NCBI RefSeq assembly: GCF_004362515.1
Contig: NZ_SNXU01000001.1
Span: forward strand, 5,394,001-5,458,000
DNA: 64,000 nt
Source: Actinokineospora alba
Lineage (GTDB): Bacteria > Actinomycetota > Actinomycetes > Mycobacteriales > Pseudonocardiaceae
Direction of reading: 5' to 3'
The notes beneath the pieces were generated by a model. It saw only the letters and a list, made by a program, of their open reading frames with translations, made no database searches and was not told where the DNA came from. Both the position numbers and the translations under genes were made by a program. This document shows positions 54,548-63,167 of this stretch, piece after piece (position 1 is the stretch's first letter; the number at the start of each line of letters is the position of its first letter).

Positions 54548-55993
54548 ATGGCTGACGTGATCATCGCCGGTGGCGGGCCGACCGGTCTGATGCTGGCCTG
54601 CGAGTTGCGGCTGCACGGCGTGCACGCGCTCGTGCTGGAGAGGGAGACGGAGCCGACCAAGTACGTCCGCGCGCTCGGCCTGCACGCGCGCAGCGTCGAG
54701 GTGATGGACCAGCGTGGTCTGCTGGAGCGGTTCCTCGAGCTGGGCCAGCAGTACCCGGCGGGCGGTTTCTTCGCCGCCATCGCCAAGCCGTCGCCGGATC
54801 GGCTGGACACCGCGCATCCGTATGTCCTCGGCATCCCGCAGACCACCACCGACCGGCTGCTGACCGAGCACGCCATCGAGGTCGGCGTCGAGATCCGGCG
54901 CGGCTGCGAGCTGGTCGGGCTGACCCAGGACGACCACGGGGTGACCGCCGAACTGGCCGACGGCACCCGGCTGCGCTCGCGCTACCTCGTCGGCTGCGAC
55001 GGCGGGCGCAGCACGGTGCGCAGGCTGCTCGGCGTCGGTTTCCCCGGCGAGCCCAGCCGGGTCGACACGCTGCTGGGCGAGCTGGAGCTGACCGCGCCGC
55101 CGGAGACGGTGGCCGCCGTGATGGCCGAAGTCCGCAAGACCCAGTTCCGGTTCGGCGCCGGGCCCCTCGCGGACGGCGTGTACCGCGTCGTCGTGCCCGC
55201 CGAGGGGGTCGCTGATGACCGTTCCGTGCCACCGACCCTGGAGGAGTTCAAGCAGCAGCTGCGGGCGTACGCGGGCACCGACTTCGGCGCCCACTCACCG
55301 CGCTGGCTCTCCCGCTTCGGCGACGCCACCCGGCTCGCCGAGCGCTACCGGACCGGCCGCGTCCTCCTCGCGGGCGACGCCGCGCACATCCACCCGCCCG
55401 TCGGCGGACAGGGACTCAACCTCGGCATCCAGGACGCGTTCAACCTCGGCTGGAAACTGGCCGCCGAGGTCAACGGCTGGGCACCGGACGGCCTGCTCGA
55501 CAGCTACCACACCGAACGCCACCCGGTGGCAGCCGACGTCCTGGACAACACGCGCGCGCAGATGCAGCTGATGTCCCCGGAGCCAGGCCCCCAGGCGGTG
55601 CGCCGGTTGGTATCTGAACTGATGGAGTTCGACGAGGTGAACCGGTATTTGACCGAGAAGATCGCCGCTCTCGGGATCCGGTACGACTTCGGTGACGGCC
55701 ATGACCTGCTTGGGAAGCGGATGCGGGACGTGGGGTTGAAGAAGGGGCGTCTGTACGAGTTGATGCATGGCGGTCGTGGGTTGCTGCTTGATCAGACGGG
55801 CGGGCTTTCGGTTGGTGGTTGGTTGGATCGGGTCGATCATGTTGTCGAGGTCAGTGAGGAGTTGGACGTGCCCGCGGTGTTGTTGCGGCCGGATGGGCAT
55901 GTGGCTTGGGTTGGTTCAGACCAGGAGGAGCTGATCAGGCACCTGCGTAGGTGGTTCGGGGCTCCCGCTGACCTGGCCTCGGGCTCCCGCTGA
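54548..55993 (+). CDS. rox: rifampicin monooxygenase (Rox-type)
   Basis: A 481-residue class A flavoprotein hydroxylase: FAD fingerprint G-G-G-P-T-G near residue 8, D-G-x-R-S-T-V-R (D-G motif) near 156, and G-D-A-A-H-I-H-P-P-V-G-G-Q-G-L-N near 276. The stretch R-A-L-G-L-H-A-R-S-V-E-V-M-D-Q-R-G and the C-terminal V-P-A-V-L-L-R-P-D-G-H-V-A-W-V match the Rox subgroup as I know it, which hydroxylates and linearises rifampicin. ATG 54548 is preferred to the adjacent TTG 54545. The RAE-like repeat upstream strengthens the call. It is a single-gene transcript. Confidence 0.87.
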   Translation: MADVIIAGGGPTGLMLACELRLHGVHALVLERETEPTKYVRALGLHARSVEVMDQRGLLERFLELGQQYPAGGFFAAIAKPSPDRLDTAHPYVLGIPQTTTDRLLTEHAIEVGVEIRRGCELVGLTQDDHGVTAELADGTRLRSRYLVGCDGGRSTVRRLLGVGFPGEPSRVDTLLGELELTAPPETVAAVMAEVRKTQFRFGAGPLADGVYRVVVPAEGVADDRSVPPTLEEFKQQLRAYAGTDFGAHSPRWLSRFGDATRLAERYRTGRVLLAGDAAHIHPPVGGQGLNLGIQDAFNLGWKLAAEVNGWAPDGLLDSYHTERHPVAADVLDNTRAQMQLMSPEPGPQAVRRLVSELMEFDEVNRYLTEKIAALGIRYDFGDGHDLLGKRMRDVGLKKGRLYELMHGGRGLLLDQTGGLSVGGWLDRVDHVVEVSEELDVPAVLLRPDGHVAWVGSDQEELIRHLRRWFGAPADLASGSR

Positions 55994-56023
55994 GCTGGCG
56001 GGGATCTCCCTCCGGCTTGATTG

Positions 56024-56119
56024 TTTAACTCTCGATCGGCGGTATCAAGGGCGGCCGTGAACGGCCGTCGCTGCGCGATCAGCGGAGCTGCCCCTTGACA
56101 CCGCCGATCGAGAGTTAAA
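56024..56119. repeat. branched palindromic element
   Basis: A 96-base element bounded by perfect 20-base inverted arms (56024-56043 with 56100-56119); after one mismatch 7 more base pairs follow. Inside are two smaller perfect hairpins (CGGCCGT-GA-ACGGCCG, and CGCTG-6-CAGCG), so the folded form would be a stem with two arms. It lies about 30 bases after the rox stop. It could be a terminator, a small mobile (MITE-like) unit or a structured RNA; target duplications were not evident. Confidence 0.6.
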
Positions 56120-56417
56120 AGCGGCCAGGACGAGGGAGCAGGGGGAACTGCAGGGATTAAGAGCATCGCTTGGGTGCTCTTGTCCGGGGTGGGTGCGCGG
56201 GACGGGTGGGGGTTGGCCACGTAGACCACTCCGGGTTCGCAGGCCGGATGGCGTTCTCGCGGAGGGCCGCCGCCCTGGTGGGGATAGGCGTGGTGCCATG
56301 GCCTTGCGCGGGGATTTGGCCACGCCAGTTTCGCCAGGTTTGCCCGCAGGATGATGTTCTCGCCGAGGACGCCACCTTGTTGGGCGTGGTGCCGAACTCG
56401 GTGGTGCGGCCGGCGAT
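56120..56417. other. non-coding or decayed stretch between the palindrome and the coiled-coil gene
   Basis: Nearly 300 bases with no convincing gene. Short protein-like fragments appear in changing frames on the minus strand (for example V-V-Y-V-A-N-P-H-P near 56225 and W-R-N-W-R-G-Q near 56330), which may be remains of a lost gene. Confidence 0.3.
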
Positions 56418-57542
56418 CTACGTGGGTGGTGTCGGCGACTGGTCCGAACCGCTCCTCGACGGCGACCCGATGCTGGGGTCCGCCGAGACCGTCTCCTTAT
56501 CGGCCCGGTCTGTCACGTGGCTCGGTGTGTGGGGGCTGCGGTCTGAACCGGCTGTGTTCCCAGGGGGCTGGGCGGCGGCTTCTCGCAGTTCTGTCGCCGC
56601 GGTTTCGGCGAGGGTCGCGCGTTGGAGGGCGGCGCCCAGTTTTTGGTGCAGGTCGGCGACCGCGTCTTGGTGTTCGCGGGTGAGGGTCGACAACCGGGTC
56701 TCCGCCCGGGTGGCGTGCCGGTCCAGTTCTGTGCGGTGGCGCTCCTCCACTCGCGCGAGTTCGGCGCGGACTCCCGCGGTGTCGGCGCGTGCGGATTCGA
56801 GGGCGGCCTCGGCGCGGGCCAAAGCCTTGGTGGCCGCGGCCCGGTCGTCGACGAGCCGTTGCTCGAGGCCTGCCAGTTCCGCGCGGACCGACGCCAGTTC
56901 CTGACCGGCCGCCGCCGCTGCCTGTAGCGCGGTGTGCTCGCGCTGGGCTGCGTCTCGGGCACGGTGTTCGGCTTGTTCGGCCCGCTCATGTTCGGCGTCG
57001 CGGCGCGATTCGGCGCGGGCCTGTTTGAGTTCGGCGGCCCGCGCCTTGGCGGCTGCTTCATCGCGGGCGTGTTCAGCGGCTTGCCGGGCGGCTGCGTGTT
57101 CTTCGGCTGACGCCCGTGCCTCCGCGGCGGCCTGTTCTGACTCCGCGGCCTGGCGTTCGGCCCGGTCCCGCAGGCCCCGGTCCTCGGCCGCCGCCTTGTC
57201 CGAGGCTTCCACCGCGGCCAGCGCCGACTTCACCTCCGTGTCCAACCGCGCCACGACCTGCTCCAAAACGCCCTTGAGCGCGTCCGCGGGAGCAAGAACC
57301 CGCGAAACGTGCTCACGGACGTCCGTGGCGAACCCACCCAGTGCCAACGTCCCCGGATCCACCCCCAGCGCGGCTCGCAGCGAACTTTCCGCCGCCGCCA
57401 GCTGCTTGCAGGTCGCGTTTCCCGCCCACACCCGGTCCGGGCAGAACTCGTACGGTCGCCCGCCGCGCGGTCCCGGCGGGGGGAGCGGGTTACGGCACCG
57501 ACTGAACCCACACAAAGCGTTTCCATCCAACCCTGGCTGCAT
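56418..57542 (-). CDS. coiled-coil protein with N-terminal cysteine cluster
   Basis: A 374-residue protein. The first 45 residues hold four cysteines (L-C-G-F-S-R-C-R-N-P ... Y-E-F-C-P-D-R ... A-T-C-K-Q), a likely zinc knuckle. Residues about 90-330 are almost entirely alanine/glutamate/arginine heptad-like helix, expected to be a long coiled coil, and the tail is proline/serine-rich. The plan recalls KfrA-like DNA-binding coiled-coil proteins of plasmids and actinomycetes, but the match is by architecture only. ATG 57542 follows GTTGGGAA and an unusually AT-rich upstream region with repeated GTTA/GTAG words. Confidence 0.7.
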   Translation of the reverse strand: MQPGLDGNALCGFSRCRNPLPPPGPRGGRPYEFCPDRVWAGNATCKQLAAAESSLRAALGVDPGTLALGGFATDVREHVSRVLAPADALKGVLEQVVARLDTEVKSALAAVEASDKAAAEDRGLRDRAERQAAESEQAAAEARASAEEHAAARQAAEHARDEAAAKARAAELKQARAESRRDAEHERAEQAEHRARDAAQREHTALQAAAAAGQELASVRAELAGLEQRLVDDRAAATKALARAEAALESARADTAGVRAELARVEERHRTELDRHATRAETRLSTLTREHQDAVADLHQKLGAALQRATLAETAATELREAAAQPPGNTAGSDRSPHTPSHVTDRADKETVSADPSIGSPSRSGSDQSPTPPT

Positions 57543-57660
57543 GTTCCCAACCCTAGTTGATCAGATAGATAACCGCTAACCCAAGTTAAAGATAACTAAC
57601 TACAACCTACCTTACCTACGAAACAGACCTTTCGTTGGTAACCCGTCCCCTGTCGGTGAT
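57543..57660. promoter_or_regulatory. AT-rich repeat region upstream of the coiled-coil gene
   Basis: About 118 bases far lower in GC than everything around it. Read toward the coiled-coil gene it contains repeated GTAGGTAAG-, GTTAG- and GTTATC-type words (two GTTATC within 25 bases). A TTTAAC ... 17 bases ... TATCTG pair could be a promoter. It resembles a regulator-binding or iteron-like tract. Confidence 0.5.
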
Positions 57661-57732
57661 CGGTGCCAAGATGCTGGAAAGTCGGCCTGAAATCGGCCGG
57701 AAACTGGGGTCGAAAACTAGGAGACCGTCACC

Positions 57733-58341
57733 GTGACGAAACTGCGTGTCCACTGCTTCTCGATCTCACTCGACGGTTACGCCGCCGGACCCGCCCAGAG
57801 CGCAGGCGATCCGCTGGGCGTGCGTGGCGCAGAACTGCACGAGTGGGTCTTCGCCGAGGGCCGCGACCCTGCCGTGGACTCGATGATGGACCGCGGCATC
57901 GACGGCATCGGCGCCACCATCATGGGGCGCAACATGTTCGGCCCGGTCCGCGGACCGTGGGAGGACGACACCTGGACCGGCTGGTGGGGGCCGAACCCGC
58001 CCTACCACCACCCGGTGTTCGTGCTCACCCACCACCCGCGCGCGCCGATCACCATGGAGGGCGGGACCACGTTCCACTTCGTCGACGACGGCATCGAGTC
58101 CGCGCTGGCCAAGGCGGTCGCCGCCGCGAACGGTCAGGACGTGCGGCTGGGCGGGGGAGCGTCGACGGTCCGGCAGTACCTGCGGGCGGGCCTGGTCGAC
58201 GAGATGCACCTGGCGGTGGTGCCCGTGCTGCTCGGCGCGGGGGAGCGGCTCTTCGACGACGGGATCACCGACTTCGAGTGCGCCGAATCCATCACCGTCG
58301 ACTCGATCGCCCACATGCGCCTGGTGAAGACGGGGTCCTGA
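57733..58341 (+). CDS. RibD-like dihydrofolate reductase-fold protein
   Basis: A 202-residue reductase-fold protein of the RibD C-terminal family: S-L-D-G-Y near residue 13, I-M-G-R-N-M-F-G, G-G-G-A-S-T-V-R-Q-Y-L and L-V-D-E-M-H-L. Relatives bind NADPH, but most members of this size have no known substrate. GTG 57733 has TAGGAG upstream. It is divergent from the AT-rich region of the coiled-coil gene. Confidence 0.85.
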   Translation: MTKLRVHCFSISLDGYAAGPAQSAGDPLGVRGAELHEWVFAEGRDPAVDSMMDRGIDGIGATIMGRNMFGPVRGPWEDDTWTGWWGPNPPYHHPVFVLTHHPRAPITMEGGTTFHFVDDGIESALAKAVAAANGQDVRLGGGASTVRQYLRAGLVDEMHLAVVPVLLGAGERLFDDGITDFECAESITVDSIAHMRLVKTGS

Positions 58342-58426
58342 CCGGCCCGGAGGATGACGACGCCCCGATTGAGGGTTGTGCGTGCTGGACTTGTCGCGCT
58401 GTGGGTCGCGGTGAGCGGACCGGTAG

Positions 58427-58905
58427 CTAGATCAGGCGGCTGGTGAAGCCGGCGTCGACGAGCCGCTGGTAGGCGGCGTGCACCGGTTCGGGCACGTCCT
58501 GCTCGATGGCGAAGCCGAGGCGGGCGTACTGGGTGATGCGTTGGGTGTCGCCGACGAGCATGGTGATGACACGGTCGACGTCGCCGATCGTCGCGATGTA
58601 CTCGTCGAGCGGAAGCGGCCGGGATGAGCAGATGACCTCGACTTCGGGCCAAACCTTGCGACAGGTCGCGTAGGCGCGTCGCTGTTGGTAGGGCCGGGAG
58701 ATCAGCATGATCGAGGCCGGGTGGATGTCCGCGTCGGCGAACACCCCTGCTGGTAGAGCCGCGCGGTGTGGATTGCGACGCCGAGGTCGTGGGAGCCCAG
58801 GCCGATCCCGACGTCACAGCGGTGGGGCTGGTGGCCCATGTCGTGGTAGGCCCACAGGGTTTCGACGTCGGCACGCAGGTTCGCGGGCAGTTCGGTGGTC
58901 GCCAT
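58427..58905 (-). pseudogene. ydcF/DUF218-type gene, frameshifted and internally deleted
   Basis: ATG 58905 opens an N-terminal part (G-I-G-L-G-S-H-D-L-G-V-A, then A-R-L-Y-Q-Q-G). The C-terminal part (S-I-M-L-I-S-R-P-Y-Q-Q-R-R-A-Y-A-T) is in another frame, with the junction at a GGGG run near 58745-58748; one extra G would join them. DUF218 proteins have about 60 more residues between these parts, so the gene also seems to have lost its middle. The remains could still make two short peptides but not the family fold. Confidence 0.6.
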
Positions 58906-59080
58906 GACCCGGCAAGGTTACGGGCGCCGCGGGTCGGTGCCGTGCACGCCCATCCGGTGCGGCTGCGTGTCGGCTGACGGTCGCGCAGCAGGGTCGATCG
59001 GCTCTTGTCGCGATTTCGGCCGGGGACGAGAGTGGCCTGAAAGGACAGATCCTCGCAAAGGGAAACTCGAGGAGCCCGGT

Positions 59081-60931
59081 ATGCGATCCTTTTCGGCAAT
59101 CCTCGCCGCAGTCCTCATCCTCCCTGCCGGTCTGCTGACAGCGACCGTCGCAGCGGCCGTTCCCATCACGCCGGGCGGCTCGGCAGAGGTGACTGTCGGC
59201 AGCAACGACAACCTGTTCTCGCAGAACAAGCAGAACGAGCCGGGGGTCGCGGTGAACCCGGTCAACCCGCTGATCCTCGCGGCAGGCGCCAACGACAACA
59301 TCGACATGGAAGCCTGCAACGCCGGTGACGACCGCACCTGCCCCTTCACCCCTGGTGTGGGCCTCTCGGGGGTCCAGTTCTCGACCAACGGCGGTCTCTC
59401 GTGGACGCAGCCGACCTACACCGGCTACTCAGCACGCGTGACGCCGAGCTGCCTCGGCCAGCCGGACGTCGCGGTCGGTCAGCCGCCCGCGGGTGACACC
59501 GGCTGCGTGCCCGACCCGGCGGGGCCGATCGGCACGTTGCCGAACTACACCGAGAACGGCATGGTCTCCAACGGCGACCCGGAACTCGTCTTCGGTCCGG
59601 CACCGGACGAGAGCGGCGACTTCTCCTGGGCGAACGGGCAGCGGCTGTACTACGCGAACATCGCCACCCCGTTCCCCGGCAATGCCGGGTTCAGGGGTGC
59701 GGGCGCGATCGCGGTGTCGCACACGCTCGACCTCACCGGTGCCATTGCCGGGGACAACGCCGCATGGTCCGACCCGGTGGTCGTCACCCGGCAGAACACG
59801 GCGCTGTTCAGCGACAAGGAACAACTGTGGGCCGACAACGCCGAGACCAGCCCACACTTCGGCAACGTCTACGTCTGCAACGTCGGCTTCCGCGGCAGCG
59901 CCGGGTCCGAGCCCGTGCTGTTCTCGCGGTCGACCGACGGCGGCGACACCTGGACCGTGCGGCAGCTGAGCGAGGCGACGAACAACAGTCAGACCGGCGG
60001 GCGGCAGGGCTGCGCGATCCGCACCGACAGCGCGGGCGTTGTCTACGTGATCTGGGAAGGGACGTCCATCCCGTCCGGGCAGGGCGTCTTCTTGCTGGCG
60101 CGGTCGTTCAACGGCGGCGCCACCTTCGAGCGGGCCCGGCCCATCGTCGCGGTCGAGGGCATCGGCCAGTTCGACCCGGCGCAGGGACGGTTCACCATCG
60201 ACGGCATCGCCGGGGCGCGCACCAACACCTTCCCGAGCATCGACATCGCCAACGGCGCCCCGTCCGGAGCGGACGCGACTGATCAGATCCTGGTCACTTG
60301 GTCCGACGACCGGGCGGGCACGAACGCGGAGCGGGCGTACGTCATCTCCTCGACCACGGGCGGTGACACCTTCTCCGGCGTCATGGACGCCAACGACGGC
60401 GCCGACCGGGCCAACTTCCCGGCCATCGCCATCTCGCCGGACGGCACGGACGCCTGGCTGGTCTACAACGCCTGGCTGGACCCGTGGCGCACCGAGACCA
60501 CGTCCCCGCGGCGGGTGCTCGGGGTCGTGCGCCACGCCCAGATCGCCGGCGGCGTCCTCGGCCCGTGGACGACGGTGCTTCGCGGCCCGGACGGCGACGG
60601 GCGTGCCTCCAGCGCCAACGGCCTGACCTCGGAGTTCCTCGGCGACTACAACTATGTGGTGGCCACCGATGACGCAGCCACGGCGGTGTGGAACGACATG
60701 CGCGACGGCATGGTCTGCCCGGCCATCAACGCCTACCGGCAGGCGTTCGTCGAGGACGTGCTGGCAGGCGATGCGGCGCCGATCGTGGCCGACCGGCCGC
60801 GGGACCGCGCGTCGGCGGGCGAGTTGCCCGCGGCCCACTCCACCGCGCTGCGACCCGGTCCCAACAACCAGTGCCCGTCCGGCTTCGGCGGTTCGAGCAT
60901 CTACGGAGGTTCGTTCAGCGACGACGACTGA
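59081..60931 (+). CDS. secreted sialidase/BNR-repeat protein
   Basis: A 616-residue secreted protein. Signal peptide about 1-28 (A-V-L-I-L-P-A-G-L-L then A-A-A-V). Then a beta-propeller with Asp-box motifs S-T-N-G-G-L-S-W and S-T-D-G-G-D-T-W plus weaker copies. The arginine triad and catalytic residues of true sialidases were not identified, so exo-sialidase activity is not assured; a glycan-binding or other hydrolytic role is possible. ATG 59081 is preceded by GGAG. It stands alone. Confidence 0.78.
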   Translation: MRSFSAILAAVLILPAGLLTATVAAAVPITPGGSAEVTVGSNDNLFSQNKQNEPGVAVNPVNPLILAAGANDNIDMEACNAGDDRTCPFTPGVGLSGVQFSTNGGLSWTQPTYTGYSARVTPSCLGQPDVAVGQPPAGDTGCVPDPAGPIGTLPNYTENGMVSNGDPELVFGPAPDESGDFSWANGQRLYYANIATPFPGNAGFRGAGAIAVSHTLDLTGAIAGDNAAWSDPVVVTRQNTALFSDKEQLWADNAETSPHFGNVYVCNVGFRGSAGSEPVLFSRSTDGGDTWTVRQLSEATNNSQTGGRQGCAIRTDSAGVVYVIWEGTSIPSGQGVFLLARSFNGGATFERARPIVAVEGIGQFDPAQGRFTIDGIAGARTNTFPSIDIANGAPSGADATDQILVTWSDDRAGTNAERAYVISSTTGGDTFSGVMDANDGADRANFPAIAISPDGTDAWLVYNAWLDPWRTETTSPRRVLGVVRHAQIAGGVLGPWTTVLRGPDGDGRASSANGLTSEFLGDYNYVVATDDAATAVWNDMRDGMVCPAINAYRQAFVEDVLAGDAAPIVADRPRDRASAGELPAAHSTALRPGPNNQCPSGFGGSSIYGGSFSDDD

Positions 60932-60968
60932 CCGCCGCATGATCGGCCCGCGCGGCTGGTGAAGACGA

Positions 60969-61279
60969 TCAGACCTTCTTGACCACGCTCGACTTGAGCT
61001 GCATCGGCCCGAAACCGTCGACCTTGCAGTCGATGTCGTGATCACCCACGCCGTCGACCAGTCGGATGTTGCGGACCTTCGTGCCGACCTTGATCGCCGT
61101 CGGGAACCCCTTGACCTTGAGGTCCTTCACTACGGTCACGGTGTCCCCGTCGGCGAGCGGGTTGCCGACCGCGTCCTTGATCAGCTTGGCCGCCTCGGGG
61201 ACGGCGGGCGTCCACTCGTGCGCGCACTCCGGGCTTACTCGCTGCCACAGGCCGGGCACGGTGGCAAGGCGTCACTCAT
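60969..61279 (-). pseudogene. PhnA/YjdM-family gene with broken zinc ribbon
   Basis: The C-terminal domain is normal for YjdM/PhnA proteins (D-G-D-T-V-T-V-V-K-D-L-K-V-K-G and I-R-L-V-D-G). The expected start is ATG 61279 (M-S-D-A-L-P-P-C-P-A-C-G-S-E), but a TAA follows at once, and the rest is in another frame beginning around S-P-E-C-A-H-E-W. About ten codons that normally link the two C-x-x-C halves are missing, and the first Cys of the second pair is lost. Either a real deletion or an assembly error. An internal start could still give the C-terminal domain. Confidence 0.6.
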
Positions 61280-61339
61280 GGCTGAAGGCTAACCCGCCCG
61301 TATGCTGATCAACCGGAGACCACGAGCGGGGGAGCGGAC

Positions 61340-62512
61340 GTGACCGACGCCCTCGTCGCCGCGAGCGACGACATCTGGCCCGGCGTCGACGACCCCGCCC
61401 GACTGCTCGCCCTGCTCAGCGACTGGCTGCTCGGCTACGCCAACCGCGCCACCCGCCACAAGTACGCCGAATCCCTGGGCCTGCCCGTCAGCGCTGGCGA
61501 CCTCGACCCATGGCGCGAACGCCCCGAGCTCGCCCCCGTCGTGCACGCCTATGCCCACACCCTCGGCATCCCCACACAGCAGGCGGCGACCACAACGAAC
61601 CGCCCACCCCCGGCCCGACGCGGCAGGCTGCGCCACCTGCACTGGCTGCGCTGGTGCGGCGCCCGCGGCCTCGACCCACTGGCCGCCAACACCACCCACG
61701 TCAAGGAATGGCTCGACGACCTCACCGTCGACGGCGCCGCCAAAGCCACCCGCGACCGCATGCTCGGCACCCTCAAAGCCTTCTACGGCCACCTCGCCGA
61801 CGAAGGCGTCATCACCGCCAACCCCGCCGCCCTGTCCCGGCGCCGCCTCGCCGTGGCCACCGACCACGACACCACCCGCACGGTCACCCTCACCGCCGAG
61901 CAGGTCCGCGCCCTGCTCGCCGCCGCCGCGGCCCCACGCCCCGGCCGCGACCGGCTTGGCACCCTGCGCGCCACCGCCGTCATCGCCCTGTTCACCCTGG
62001 GGATCCGCGTCTCCGAGCTGTGCGACCTGACCCGCGCCGACCTGCACTCCACCCGCGGCCGCGCCGCCCTGCGCGTGCCCGGCAAGGGCGACAAGCCGCG
62101 CGTCGTCTACCTCTCCGGCCTCGCCCACGACGCCCTCAACGCATACCTGCACCACCGCGCCACCGACACCGCCCCCGCGATCCGCGGCCAGGTCAAAGCA
62201 GGCACCGAACCACTGATCAGCACCCGCGACGGCAAACCCATGGCCCGCACCGACGTGTGGGCGCTGCTGCGCCGCATCGCCGCCTCCGCCGGACCCGACC
62301 TCGCCGACGTCGCCACCCGCATCCACCCCCACGCCCTGCGGCACTTCTACGTCACCGCCGCCGTCGAGGCGGGCGCCGAACTGGTCACCGTGCAGGCCGA
62401 CGTCGGCCACGCCAGCGTCGACACCACCAACCGCACCTACAACGCCGCCGCCCGCACCCCCGAACGCAGCGCCGTCGACCTCGTCGCCGACGCCATCACC
62501 GGAGCTGGCTGA
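61340..62512 (+). CDS. tyrosine recombinase (integrase/Xer-like)
   Basis: A 390-residue recombinase. The N-terminal SAM-like domain (about 90-190) precedes the catalytic domain with Arg in L-G-I-R-V-S-E-L, H-x-x-R in H-A-L-R-H, His in D-V-G-H-A-S and the nucleophile Tyr in T-Y-N-A. All key residues are present. GTG 61340 has GGGGGAG upstream. No tRNA, excisionase or repeated attachment site was found next to it, so it may act as a chromosomal or orphan recombinase. Its end overlaps the convergent LysE gene by 17 bases. Confidence 0.87.
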   Translation: MTDALVAASDDIWPGVDDPARLLALLSDWLLGYANRATRHKYAESLGLPVSAGDLDPWRERPELAPVVHAYAHTLGIPTQQAATTTNRPPPARRGRLRHLHWLRWCGARGLDPLAANTTHVKEWLDDLTVDGAAKATRDRMLGTLKAFYGHLADEGVITANPAALSRRRLAVATDHDTTRTVTLTAEQVRALLAAAAAPRPGRDRLGTLRATAVIALFTLGIRVSELCDLTRADLHSTRGRAALRVPGKGDKPRVVYLSGLAHDALNAYLHHRATDTAPAIRGQVKAGTEPLISTRDGKPMARTDVWALLRRIAASAGPDLADVATRIHPHALRHFYVTAAVEAGAELVTVQADVGHASVDTTNRTYNAAARTPERSAVDLVADAITGAG

Positions 62513-63098
62513 GCAGCAACACCCCGAACGCGAGCATCGTCGCCGCCACCAGCCCGTCGAGCACCTTCCACGACGCCGGCTTGGCGAAGAACCCGGTGAG
62601 CAGCCGCGCGCCGAACCCGAGCGCGGAGAACCAGCACAGGCTCGCCAGGACCGCCCCGACCGCGAACCCCCACCGCAGCGACCCGTGCGCGGCTGCCAAC
62701 GAGCCCAGCAGCAGCACGTCGACATAGACGTGCGGGTTGAGCCACGTCAGCGCCACGGCGGTGAGGACCGCGGGCCGTGCCGACCCGCCCGCGGCGACCA
62801 GCACGGACGGCCGCAGCGCGCGCCGGGCGGCCATCGCCGCATAGGTGAGCAGGAACGCGGCGCCGACCAGCGTCAACACCGTCGTCGCCGCGGGCCACGC
62901 GCCCGCAACGACCCCGACCCCGGCGACCCCCAACGTGATCAGGACCGCGTCGGACCCGGCGCAGATCGCGACGATCACCGGGACCGCGTGCCGCTGGATG
63001 CCCTGGCGCAGCACGAACGCGTTCTGCGCGCCGATGGCGACGATGAGCGAGAGTCCCGTGCCGAATCCAGCGGCCACGGCGAACAGAAACGGTCCCAT
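62496..63098 (-). CDS. LysE/ArgO-type amino-acid exporter
   Basis: A 200-residue membrane protein with six predicted hydrophobic segments and the LysE signature G-A-Q-N-A-F-V-L-R-Q-G near residue 25 plus T-W-L-N-P-H-V-Y near 120. It exports basic amino acids such as lysine or arginine. ATG 63098 is used, although a GGAGG lies only one base upstream, too close for normal ribosome binding. It is divergent from a LysR-type gene, the usual LysE/LysG or ArgO/ArgP arrangement. Confidence 0.87.
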   Translation of the reverse strand: MGPFLFAVAAGFGTGLSLIVAIGAQNAFVLRQGIQRHAVPVIVAICAGSDAVLITLGVAGVGVVAGAWPAATTVLTLVGAAFLLTYAAMAARRALRPSVLVAAGGSARPAVLTAVALTWLNPHVYVDVLLLGSLAAAHGSLRWGFAVGAVLASLCWFSALGFGARLLTGFFAKPASWKVLDGLVAATMLAFGVLLLSQLR

Positions 63099-63167
63099 AC
63101 CTCCGAGGCTAGGAAGCGAGCTGTCAACAGTCCAGTTCAAGATTTTGACGTATCATTAGCGCTCGTG

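Noticed and set aside
61340..62512. Integrative element bounded by attachment sites near the recombinase
   Set aside because: No tRNA, excisionase, replication gene or repeated attachment sequence was found on either side.
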